Source of the DNA: Betaproteobacteria bacterium
GTDB taxonomy: Bacteria; Pseudomonadota; Gammaproteobacteria; Burkholderiales; SG8-39
DNA length: 10,880 bases
Direction of reading: 5' to 3'
Assembly (NCBI GenBank): GCA_029858545.1
Contig: JAOUFA010000091.1
Span: 1 to 10,880, forward strand
Positions within the stretch are counted from its first letter, which is position 1. Each line of letters opens with the position of its first letter. Positions 1-6,072 of this stretch are shown in pieces. Position numbers and translations under genes: made by a program. A model generated the notes under the pieces. It saw nothing but the letters and a program-made list of their open reading frames with translations. It had not been told where the DNA came from and did no database searches.

Positions 1-7
1 AACTGAG

Positions 8-922
8 ATGGCGAAAAAGGAATACGCGTTCTACCCCGGCTGCTCTTCGCAATTGAAGGGCTCGGCCTCGAACTACCTCACCAGCGTCAATTCGATGTGC
101 GACACCCTCGACATCAAAATGACGCCGATTCCCGACTGGAACTGCTGCGGCGCCTCGGTGAGCTACGCGGGCGCGGGCGAGCTGTCGCGCCACGTGATGA
201 ACGCGCGCAACTTCGCGCTTTCCGCCGAGCACCTGCCGGGGCAGGACGTGGTCGCCACCTGCGCCGCCTGCTGGCTCGGCGCGAAAGAGACCAAGGAAAA
301 GCTCGATGCGAACAGCGTCCTGATGGCCGACACCAACGAGGCGCTGAAGGAAGCCGGCCTGCATTACAAGGGCGGCACCGAAGTGCGCCACATGGTCGAG
401 GTGCTGATCGAGGACATCGGCTACGAAGGCATTGCGCAACCGGTGGTGAAGCCGCTCGAAGGCATCAAGTTCGCCGGCTACGTCGGCTGCCAGACCAACC
501 GCCCCTTCGGCATCGCGGGCGAATCCTTCGAAAACCCGATGTACCTCGACAAAATGGTCGAGACCGTCGGCGGCGAAGCACTCACCAAATACGAGCAGAA
601 GGTGAGTTGCTGCGGCGGTGCGCTCGCCTTCTCCGAACCCGACAAGAGCCAGAAGCAGATCAAGCAGATCGTCGAATCGGCCTACGACCAGGGTGCCGAC
701 ATGATCGTCACCCCCTGCCCGCTATGCCAGGCGAACGTCGAGGTCTACCAGTCGGAGATCAACCGCAAGCAGGGCACGAAGTTCAACATGCCCGTGGCCT
801 ACTACTCGCAGCTCCTCGCAGTCGCCTACGGCGCGAGCGCGAAGCAGGCGGGGCTCGACGGGCACATCATCAAGCCGACCAAGCTGCAGGAGATCGCGGT
901 GAAGGTGGTGGCGAAGAAGTAG
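8..922 (+). CDS. hdrB: HdrB-like heterodisulfide reductase subunit B, two CCG domains
   Basis: A 304-residue protein of the CoB-CoM heterodisulfide reductase subunit B family. It has two full cysteine-rich CCG domains. The first has C12, C46-C47-G48 and C85-x-x-C88. The second has C161, C201-C202-G203 and C237-x-x-C240. In characterised HdrB these two motifs bind a pair of non-cubane [4Fe-4S] clusters that handle disulfide chemistry. No membrane segment or signal peptide is seen, so it should act in the cytoplasm. A proteobacterium has no methanogen CoB/CoM. The likeliest role is in a sulfur-oxidising sHdr-type or other Hdr-like electron-transfer complex, which is inference. A TGA at 4-6 ends 1 nt before the start, as expected for an upstream hdrC-like partner outside the window. 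Downstream genes are unrelated. The family call is firm; the physiological partner is not known. Confidence 0.88.
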   Translation: MAKKEYAFYPGCSSQLKGSASNYLTSVNSMCDTLDIKMTPIPDWNCCGASVSYAGAGELSRHVMNARNFALSAEHLPGQDVVATCAACWLGAKETKEKLDANSVLMADTNEALKEAGLHYKGGTEVRHMVEVLIEDIGYEGIAQPVVKPLEGIKFAGYVGCQTNRPFGIAGESFENPMYLDKMVETVGGEALTKYEQKVSCCGGALAFSEPDKSQKQIKQIVESAYDQGADMIVTPCPLCQANVEVYQSEINRKQGTKFNMPVAYYSQLLAVAYGASAKQAGLDGHIIKPTKLQEIAVKVVAKK

Positions 923-1009
923 CCGCTCGCGTCGACAAGAACCGGGCCTCCGACTGGATCGCGCAAGCCCCGGGATCCGTACACCAGTCCATGACCAGGA
1001 CGGCAAGTG

Positions 1010-1243
1010 ATGCCCGGGATTTCCGCGCAACTCATCGAATTTCAATTGCATGGTGAGCATATCCGGGTGTGCGACCTGCTCAAGGCAACAGGCGTTGCCG
1101 CAAGTGGCGCGCAGGGAAAGCAGCTGGTCACCGACGGCCTGGTGACCGTGGATGGGCGGCCAGAGGACCGCAGAACCGCCAAGATCCGATCCGGGCAGAC
1201 GGTGGCGTGTCGTGGCATCCGGATCGTCGTCCTGGGGAGTTGA
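1010..1243 (+). CDS. ybcJ: small S4-domain RNA-binding protein, YbcJ family
   Basis: A 77-residue protein that is almost entirely one S4 RNA-binding domain. It contains the pattern VCDLLKATG..ASGAQGKQLV..G.V.VDG, followed by a basic stretch and a C-terminal strand (QTVACRGIRIVVL). This matches E. coli YbcJ, a small S4 protein thought to bind structured RNA; its cellular job is poorly defined. A GTG at 1007 lies directly before the ATG at 1010 in the same frame, and an AGGA at 996-999 can serve either. ATG was chosen because it is the commoner start. The stop TGA (1241-1243) is one base from the slyX start, and the slyX SD lies inside this gene, so the two are probably translated together. The 84-nt gap after the Hdr gene shows no convincing promoter or terminator. 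Confidence 0.8.
   Translation: MPGISAQLIEFQLHGEHIRVCDLLKATGVAASGAQGKQLVTDGLVTVDGRPEDRRTAKIRSGQTVACRGIRIVVLGS
1234..1239 (+). promoter_or_regulatory. ribosome binding site deciding the slyX start
   Basis: GGGGAG, 5 nt before the ATG at 1245 and inside the last codons of the S4 gene. It fixes the slyX start at 1245 over the longer in-frame start at 1152 and implies translational coupling. Confidence 0.7.
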
Positions 1244-1244
1244 G

Positions 1245-1466
1245 ATGACCAACGCAGAGACCATTGAGCCTCGTCTGGTGGAGATCGAAACCAAGCTGAG
1301 CCTTGCGGAAGATCTTCTGGAAGCGATGAACCGGACCGTGTTTCGTCAGCAGCAAGAGATCGAGCAGTTGCAGCGGGATTTGCGTGCGTTGCGCGGACAA
1401 TTGCAGCCCGATGACGGACTGCCGGTGTCGCGCGAAATACCTCATGAGACGCCGCCCCATTACTAG
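1245..1466 (+). CDS. slyX: SlyX family protein
   Basis: A 73-residue acidic, Gln/Glu-rich protein predicted to be mostly one coiled coil (about residues 8-53, heptad-like LVEIETKLSLAEDLLEAMN followed by QQQEIEQLQRDLRALRGQL). It ends in a Pro-rich tail finishing PPHY, which is the typical SlyX C-terminus. SlyX is a small conserved proteobacterial protein of unknown molecular function. The reading frame stays open further upstream to an ATG at 1152, but that would overlap the S4 gene by about 90 nt. The ATG at 1245 has GGGGAG at 1234-1239 with 5 nt spacing and gives the normal family length, so it was chosen. The pairing with an S4 protein suggests an RNA- or translation-related setting, but that is only context. 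Confidence 0.88.
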   Translation: MTNAETIEPRLVEIETKLSLAEDLLEAMNRTVFRQQQEIEQLQRDLRALRGQLQPDDGLPVSREIPHETPPHY

Positions 1467-1487
1467 GACCGGATCTTCCCTCTCCGC

Positions 1488-2480
1488 ATGAAACTCCAAC
1501 TCAGCATCGGCATTGCATCGAACCCGCGCACCTGGCCGATCTTCGACGGCAGGGCCAAACCCGACGGCATCGACCTGCTGCCCAGTCGCGTCCATCCGTC
1601 GGAACTGTTCTGGCGGCAACTGCGGTTCGCGGATTTCGACGTTTCCGAGATGTCCTTTTCCTCACTGATCATGGCAAAGGCGAAGGGCGACACGCGCTGG
1701 ACCGGCCTGCCGGTATTCACCACGCGAAAGCTGTATCACGCCGGCATCCTGGTGCGGCGTGACGCCGGCATCGAGAAGCCCGAGGACCTGAGGGGCAAGC
1801 GCGTCGGCGTTCCCGAATACCAGCAGACTGCGGCGCTGTGGGCGCGCGGCGCGCTGCAGCACGAGTTCGGTGTGCATCCCCGCGACATGGAGTTCTGGAT
1901 GGAGCGCATGCCCACTCACAGCCATCGGGGCGCGCTGGGTTTCGACGCGCCGCCAGGGGTAACCATCAAGCAGATTCCGGCGCAAAAGAGCCTCGGCGGC
2001 ATGATCCTCGCGGGCGAACTGGACGCCGCGCTGCATTACATCGTCGATCCCAACCTGGTGGACCGCAGCACCGCTGATCTGTGGAACCATCCGGATGTCA
2101 AACCGCTCTTTCCCGATCCCGTTGCCGAGGGCATCCGCTACTATCGCAAGACCGGTATCCTGCCGATCAATCACGGCATGGTCATCCGCAGAGAGATCGC
2201 GGAAAAGCACCCCTGGACCGTACTGAATCTCCTCAAGGCGTTCGAGAATGCCAATGACATCGCAAACAAGGAGCGTTTCGAGCACGCCTCGTATCATCTC
2301 GCCACGGGCCTGCTCGCGCCCGCAGCCGCGGTGGCATTGCGCACACCGCTCGTGCAGCACGGCATCCGTGCCAACCGCATGACGCTCGAAACCGCCGCGC
2401 AGTACTCGCACGAACAGGGTCTGACCCCGCGCCTGATCCAGCTCGAGGAAGTGTTCGCCGCAAGTTCGATGGAGCAATAA
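1488..2480 (+). CDS. 4,5-dihydroxyphthalate decarboxylase-like / PBP-fold protein
   Basis: A 330-residue protein resembling the Pht5-type 4,5-dihydroxyphthalate decarboxylase family, which uses a type II periplasmic-binding-protein fold. Family-like features are the N-terminal strand followed by FDGRAKPDGIDL, then HPSELFWRQLRFADFDVSEMSFSS near residues 36-59. A second hinge region follows, IEKPEDLRGKRVGVPEYQQTAALWARG (about 95-121), which is shared with solute-binding proteins. Its length matches the roughly 330 residues of Pht5. The N-terminus has no signal peptide, which argues for a cytoplasmic enzyme or sensor over an ABC transporter receptor. Many relatives carry the decarboxylase name without proof, so the substrate is unknown. 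It lies 21 nt after slyX with no clear SD before its ATG, and converges on the transporter operon. An aromatic dicarboxylate link is inference. Confidence 0.72.
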   Translation: MKLQLSIGIASNPRTWPIFDGRAKPDGIDLLPSRVHPSELFWRQLRFADFDVSEMSFSSLIMAKAKGDTRWTGLPVFTTRKLYHAGILVRRDAGIEKPEDLRGKRVGVPEYQQTAALWARGALQHEFGVHPRDMEFWMERMPTHSHRGALGFDAPPGVTIKQIPAQKSLGGMILAGELDAALHYIVDPNLVDRSTADLWNHPDVKPLFPDPVAEGIRYYRKTGILPINHGMVIRREIAEKHPWTVLNLLKAFENANDIANKERFEHASYHLATGLLAPAAAVALRTPLVQHGIRANRMTLETAAQYSHEQGLTPRLIQLEEVFAASSMEQ

Positions 2481-2491
2481 CGGGTTCGATC

Positions 2492-2518
2492 CCGCCGACA
2501 ATTCGTTGTTGGCGGTTT
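2492..2518 (+). terminator. intrinsic terminator with UUCG loop
   Basis: An inverted repeat at 2492-2501 and 2506-2515 forms a 10-bp stem (one G-U pair at 2497/2510) closed by the tetraloop TTCG (2502-2505). It is followed by TTT and then an AT-rich stretch. It starts 11 nt after the stop of the Pht5-like gene, in the right place and orientation to end that transcript. The U-tract is short, so efficiency may be moderate. Confidence 0.72.
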
Positions 2519-2527
2519 CCAATTGGC

Positions 2528-2553
2528 ACGCGCCGGGTTCTGACCCGGCGCGT
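2528..2553. terminator. strong 11-bp hairpin between convergent units
   Basis: A perfect inverted repeat (2528-2538 against 2543-2553, GC-rich, 4-nt loop TCTG) sits 36 nt past the tctB stop and just after the + strand terminator. No U-run follows on either strand, so it is not a textbook intrinsic terminator. It could block read-through or protect the 3' end of the tctCAB mRNA from exonucleases. The right arm (2549-2555) could instead pair with 2568-2574. Confidence 0.5.
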
Positions 2554-2589
2554 CCGCCGGTGTGCCGGGACGCGTCTTGGGTTCGTGGT

Positions 2590-3027
2590 TCAGCCCATCC
2601 ACAACGGGTGCAGCGGAAGCTGTACCCCCAGCAGCTTGATGAACAGCCCCCAGGTCACGATCAGCGATACGGCCGAGGCACCTGCCGAAAGCCGCCACGA
2701 ACAACCGTTTCCCCTCAGGCAGACGAGCAGGTACAACGCTGCCCCGAAGACGAAACCCAATGCGTAAAGAAACGCGGCCAACGCGAACAACCATGCCGCG
2801 CCGGCCGCCGATATCGGCGGCGGAGCGCCCGCGCGCGGGGCCTCGCTCCCGCGTGCGCGGAACATGGCGATGATTTCCGCGATGCAGAGGGCGCACACCG
2901 CGAGGCCCGCAGCGAGGGGAAACGCGAATGCGGTCCAGGAATATTGATAATAAAGATAGCCGATCGCCAGCATCGTCGCGGCAAACGCGAAAATGAGCGC
3001 CGGAAAGACGATCGCGCCGTGCTTCAC
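2590..3027 (-). CDS. tctB: tripartite tricarboxylate transporter small membrane subunit TctB
   Basis: A 145-residue membrane protein with about four hydrophobic segments (roughly residues 5-27, 33-56, 77-104 and 113-137), as expected for the small TctB subunit of TTT secondary transporters. It works with the large TctA permease in the inner membrane to import a carboxylate delivered by the periplasmic TctC receptor. The frame is open much further upstream, but that extension is antisense-like sequence inside tctA. The GTG at 3027-3025 overlaps the tctA TGA as GTGA. It has GGGAG at 3033-3037 with 5 nt spacing and gives the usual family length. The overlap implies translational coupling to tctA. 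TctB sequences are poorly conserved, so the call rests on hydrophobicity, size and position directly after tctA. Confidence 0.85.
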   Translation of the reverse strand: MKHGAIVFPALIFAFAATMLAIGYLYYQYSWTAFAFPLAAGLAVCALCIAEIIAMFRARGSEAPRAGAPPPISAAGAAWLFALAAFLYALGFVFGAALYLLVCLRGNGCSWRLSAGASAVSLIVTWGLFIKLLGVQLPLHPLWMG

Positions 3028-4511
3028 CGGCTCTCCCAATACTTCAGGATGCGCTTGCGGTTCGGCCACAGCAGGCACAACAACGTCACCGCAATGATCG
3101 CGATCGAGATGGGGCGCATGAAGAACATCGCGCCGTATGCGTTCACCGAGACCTGGTAGTAGCGCTCGATCGTTTCCCCCAGCACGAAGCCAAGCAGCAG
3201 CGCCGGCCGGTTGTAGCCGAAACGCTCCATCACCACGCCAAGTCCGCCGAAAGCAAAGACGAACAGCACATCGATCGGGTTGTTTTCTGCCGAGTAACTT
3301 CCGATCATCACCAGCACCAGCAGGATGGGCGCCAGCGCGTGCCCGGGTACCCGCGTAATGTGGATGAGCAGCTTCGACAGGAGGAACATCAGGAAGCTCG
3401 AGGCCAGATTGCCGAATGCCAGAATCATCGCCGCGGCAAAGGCGAGATCCAGGTGCTTGACCAGAAACTCGGGGCCGGGTTGCAGCCCTAGAACGATGAA
3501 TGCGCCCAGCAGCAGCGCCATCGAGGCGCTGCCCGGGATGCCCAGTGCCAGCGTCGGAACCAGCGCCCCGCCCTCCTTGGCGTTGCTGCTCGCCTCGGGC
3601 GCGATCACCCCCTCGATGCGCCCACTGCCGAAACTCTCCGGATCGCGCGAGGTCTGCTTGGCCGCCGCATAGGCGACGAAGGGCGCCGTGGCGCCACCCA
3701 CCCCGGGCATCATGCCGATCACCGAACCGATCGTGCACGAGCGGAAGAAGACACCGGGGTGCTTGAACACCGCGAGCCCGCCGTTCACCACCTGCCGCAG
3801 CGATATCGGCGCCATCGCCTGGGTTCGCGCTATCGACCGTCCACTGGTCATCAACGCGAGAATTTCAGGCATCGCGAACAGCCCCATCGCGAGCGGCACC
3901 AGCCGAAAACCGTCGAGCATGTAATCGACGCCCATCCAGAATCGCGGCACGCCGTCGGTTGGCGAGTAGCCGAACAGCGACAGGAAGATTCCGAGCGCAC
4001 CGGCGATGAGGCCCTTGTTCGGCGCCTCTGAACTGAGCACGGCAATGAAGGCGATGCCGGCCAGAGCGAGAAAGAAATTTTCCGGCGAAGCGAAGGACAG
4101 CACGATCGGCTGGATGACCGGGATCAGTATCGCGAGCAGCACGCAGCCGAACAGCCCGCCGAGCGCCGAAGCCATGAGCGCGGCGCCGACCGCCTCGCCC
4201 GCCCGGCCGGCCTTGGTCATCGGGTAGCCGTCGATCACGGTCGCCGCGTTCGGTACCTCGCCCGGGATGCCGAGAATGATCGCAGTCATCGAGCCACCCT
4301 GCGACACCGCGGCGTAGGCAGCAAGCAGGAACGCAAGCCCCACCAGCGGAGGCATACCGAAGGTGAACGGAATGAGGAACGCGATGGCGGTGATACCGCT
4401 CAGCCCAGGCAGCAGCCCGATCACCAGACCGAGTGGCAGCCCCAGCAACATCGCCGCGAGGACGACCGGATTGAGCAACTGGCCGGCGGCCGAAAGGAAC
4501 GCGTCAAACAT
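3024..4511 (-). CDS. tctA: tripartite tricarboxylate transporter permease TctA
   Basis: A 495-residue polytopic inner-membrane permease, the normal length for TctA. The protein shows the internal two-fold repeat of the family: P35-G-L-S-G39 near the N-terminus and P269-G-V-G-G273 in the second half. The TctA signature near residues 66-110 is clear (YAAVSQGGSMTAIILGIPGE followed by ATVIDGYPMTKAGRAGEAVG). The second-half counterpart ALGIPGSASMALLLGA is also present. It moves the substrate across the membrane, probably driven by an ion gradient as in characterised TTT systems. The substrate cannot be read from the sequence. The start ATG has only a weak SD. It is 127 nt downstream of tctC, a gap holding a stable hairpin, and overlaps tctB by 4 nt. 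This is the most secure call in the operon. Confidence 0.95.
   Translation of the reverse strand: MFDAFLSAAGQLLNPVVLAAMLLGLPLGLVIGLLPGLSGITAIAFLIPFTFGMPPLVGLAFLLAAYAAVSQGGSMTAIILGIPGEVPNAATVIDGYPMTKAGRAGEAVGAALMASALGGLFGCVLLAILIPVIQPIVLSFASPENFFLALAGIAFIAVLSSEAPNKGLIAGALGIFLSLFGYSPTDGVPRFWMGVDYMLDGFRLVPLAMGLFAMPEILALMTSGRSIARTQAMAPISLRQVVNGGLAVFKHPGVFFRSCTIGSVIGMMPGVGGATAPFVAYAAAKQTSRDPESFGSGRIEGVIAPEASSNAKEGGALVPTLALGIPGSASMALLLGAFIVLGLQPGPEFLVKHLDLAFAAAMILAFGNLASSFLMFLLSKLLIHITRVPGHALAPILLVLVMIGSYSAENNPIDVLFVFAFGGLGVVMERFGYNRPALLLGFVLGETIERYYQVSVNAYGAMFFMRPISIAIIAVTLLCLLWPNRKRILKYWESR
3033..3037 (-). promoter_or_regulatory. ribosome binding site for tctB inside tctA
   Basis: GGGAG on the minus strand, 5 nt before the GTG start of tctB and within the last codons of tctA. 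It supports the GTG start over any longer reading. Confidence 0.6.
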
Positions 4512-4586
4512 TCGGAATTTCGCCGTGCCGGCCTACGACGCGCGCGGCCATCCGCGAGCACCGCCGCCCGCCATGCGGCATTCGCC

Positions 4587-4618
4587 GCGCCGGGCGGTAT
4601 TCACGCGTCGCCCGGCGC
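4587..4618 (-). promoter_or_regulatory. 10-bp hairpin in the tctC-tctA gap
   Basis: A perfect GC inverted repeat (4587-4596 against 4609-4618) with a 12-nt loop lies in the 127-nt gap between tctC and tctA. No U-tract follows on the minus strand. It is therefore more likely an mRNA-stabilising or partial-termination element than a full terminator, and could give more receptor than permease. One arm (4591-4597) can alternatively pair with 4564-4570. Confidence 0.45.
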
Positions 4619-4638
4619 ACTCTGCGCGGCACATGCCT

Positions 4639-5685
4639 TTAGGAGAATTTCTTCAAGATGACTTCGTTGACTTCCCTGAGCTTGTCTGCCGGCAGCCTTT
4701 CCAGAAGATCCCGGACGTTCAGCTTGTCCGGCGCCTCGTATTCGACGTCGTGCTTGGTCTTGGCGCCTTCCGCGATCACCGCCGGGTCGGTGAGGATCTC
4801 GCGCCAGACCCTTTGCAAGGTTTGCAGGCGGTCCTGCGGAATACCCGGCGTGCCCACCACCACGCGGCCGATCGCCTTGATGCCGAGCCGGAAATCGAAC
4901 CACCATTTGCCCTCCGGCGACAACTGAAACATTTCATAGACCGTGGGAATATCGGGCCGCTCCGCCGACCGTTTGCGCGCGATGGTAACCACGATCTTGG
5001 TGCGCCCGCCCTTGGAATAATTGATCGCCGAGGTTTCCGAGATGGTCAGCGCGTCGGCCTCGCCGTTCATCACCGCAAGCCCCGCTTCCTTGCTGCCCTT
5101 GTAGCCGGTGATGATCTGACAATTTATCTTCAGCGCCTCGCAGGTCACCGCCGCGTAGTCGCCCAGGTTGTCGGTGCGGCTGCCGGCGGAGAACTTGATC
5201 TTCTTTCCCGAAGCGATGAGTTCCCGCAGGCTATCGGGAAATTTTGGATTCACGATCATGAAGTGCGGTTCCTCGAGCACCCGTCCGTATAGACTGACCT
5301 TGCCCATGTCATAGGCGACGCCGGGCTGCTTGGTCAGCTGAGCGATGATTGCCGATTCACCGTTCAGCATCTGCATGGTCAGGCCATCGGGCTTGGCGCG
5401 GAACAACTGGTTAAGCGCTGTCGTGCCACCGCCACCCGGCCGATTCTCGACCACCACGGTAGCGCCGGTGCGCTTTTCGAAATGCGGTGCCAGCATCCGC
5501 GCGTAGGTATCGTAACCACCGCCCGGCGAGTAGCCGACGAGGAAATGCACGGTCTCGCCCTTTAGAAAATCGCCCTCCGCGGCGCCGACCGGCGCAGGTT
5601 GCAGCGCCAGGGCCATGCCCGCGAGCAAACCGGCGGTCAGTGATGCGTTACGGGCAAAATGCACGGGATCCTCGCTTCGAGCCAT
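4639..5685 (-). CDS. tctC: TTT substrate-binding protein TctC (Bug family)
   Basis: A 348-residue secreted receptor of the TctC/Bug family. An N-terminal signal peptide spans about residues 1-36, with a hydrophobic core LTAGLLAGMALAL and probable cleavage after PVGA or PVGAA. The ligand-binding loops are recognisable: Y52-S-P-G-G-G-Y-D-T-Y-A-R63 and VVVENRPGGGG at 77-87, followed by a KPDG-like turn. The GGGYDTYAR form and the length, somewhat above the usual 320 or so, place it in a divergent subgroup away from classic Bordetella Bug proteins. In the family it captures a carboxylate in the periplasm and hands it to TctA/TctB. It is the first gene of the operon. The ATG is preceded by GGAGG at 5693-5697 with 7 nt spacing, an unusually strong SD. 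The ligand is unknown. Confidence 0.92.
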   Translation of the reverse strand: MARSEDPVHFARNASLTAGLLAGMALALQPAPVGAAEGDFLKGETVHFLVGYSPGGGYDTYARMLAPHFEKRTGATVVVENRPGGGGTTALNQLFRAKPDGLTMQMLNGESAIIAQLTKQPGVAYDMGKVSLYGRVLEEPHFMIVNPKFPDSLRELIASGKKIKFSAGSRTDNLGDYAAVTCEALKINCQIITGYKGSKEAGLAVMNGEADALTISETSAINYSKGGRTKIVVTIARKRSAERPDIPTVYEMFQLSPEGKWWFDFRLGIKAIGRVVVGTPGIPQDRLQTLQRVWREILTDPAVIAEGAKTKHDVEYEAPDKLNVRDLLERLPADKLREVNEVILKKFS

Positions 5686-5692
5686 GGTGTCC

Positions 5693-5697
5693 CCTCC
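5693..5697 (-). promoter_or_regulatory. strong ribosome binding site of tctC
   Basis: A full GGAGG (GGAGGGG in context) on the minus strand, 7 nt before the ATG. It is the best SD in the window and fits high expression of the periplasmic receptor. Confidence 0.8.
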
Positions 5698-5706
5698 AGT
5701 CCCTGT

Positions 5707-5728
5707 AGTTGTTTTGTTTTAGTTTTGG
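5707..5728 (-). promoter_or_regulatory. A/C-rich patch in the tctC leader
   Basis: On the minus strand this reads as three AAAAC units followed by AAC, ending about 10 nt before the SD. It is a sharp AT-rich island in GC-rich DNA. Such A/C-rich leaders in transporter mRNAs are known Hfq or small-RNA contact sites in other proteobacteria; that role here is inferred only. Confidence 0.35.
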
Positions 5729-5763
5729 TTATGACGCCGATAACGGCAGAGCGCTGGACGTAT

Positions 5764-5791
5764 GCTATACCCATGAACATTTCCCGGGCAA
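5764..5791 (-). promoter_or_regulatory. possible sigma70 promoter of tctCAB
   Basis: Minus strand TTGCCC (5791-5786), 16-bp spacer, TATAGC (5769-5764). Each box matches 4 of 6 consensus bases. It would give a leader of about 70 nt ending at the strong tctC SD. This is only a candidate. Confidence 0.33.
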
Positions 5792-5946
5792 GGCGAAAGA
5801 TGGCTCGCGACCGGCCAGCCGCCTGCGCTCGGAGCAACGCGAGAACTTTTGCGCGGCGCGATCCGCGCCTTCCATTCCTCAGCCGCGTCCCGCGACCCGG
5901 CACGTCTCGGGCAATCGTTCCGCACCAGGCCAATCCCTTGCCAAGC

Positions 5947-5974
5947 CTGACACTTTGGCCCATGCATTTGTAAT
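5947..5974 (+). promoter_or_regulatory. sigma70-type promoter of the histidine kinase gene
   Basis: CTGACA (5947-5952), 16-bp spacer, TGTAAT (5969-5974): 5 of 6 matches in each box. Transcription would start near 5981, leaving a leader of about 90 nt before the ATG at 6073. Confidence 0.5.
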
Positions 5975-6057
5975 AGTCTGGCGTTCGGATGCGTAATGCG
6001 CATGCCCGACCGCCCGGACGCGCTTGCGGCGGGTGCGGGGCAACAACCCACCGGGAC

Positions 6058-6064
6058 AAGGAAG
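6058..6064 (+). promoter_or_regulatory. ribosome binding site deciding the kinase start
   Basis: AAGGAAG, 8 nt before the ATG at 6073. The in-frame ATG at 5989 has no such site, so 6073 is preferred. Confidence 0.6.
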
Positions 6065-6072
6065 CTCGGCCG

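Larger units (their letters stand above)
5686..6072. other. divergent intergenic region between tctC and the histidine kinase
   Basis: 387 bp with no credible gene. It holds the tctC leader (strong SD; A/C-rich patch at 5707-5728), a possible minus-strand promoter around 5764-5791, and a better plus-strand promoter at 5947-5974 for the kinase. Small frames that cross it lack SDs and recognisable protein features. It is the obvious place for operator sites, but no convincing long inverted repeat was found; a short GTAT-GCT-ATAC palindrome at 5760-5770 overlaps the tctC -10 candidate. Confidence 0.6.

Noticed and set aside
1152..1244. Longer N-terminus for SlyX
   Set aside because: It would overlap the S4 gene; the extension is Arg/Ser-rich shadow sequence, and the ATG at 1245 has a proper SD and the family length.
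2482..2496. GGGTTCGATCCC-like string resembling a tRNA T-arm
   Set aside because: Only 4 bp could pair, the stem fails at the third pair with a 7-nt T-loop, and no D-arm, anticodon arm or acceptor end is found around it.
3028..3738. Long N-terminal extension of TctB
   Set aside because: It lies wholly within tctA in another frame and reads as low-complexity Arg/Gly sequence; the GTG at 3027 has an SD and the normal length.
5709..5996. Small reading frames in the divergent region
   Set aside because: Non-ATG or unsupported starts, no SD, no recognisable domain, and they cross both predicted promoters.
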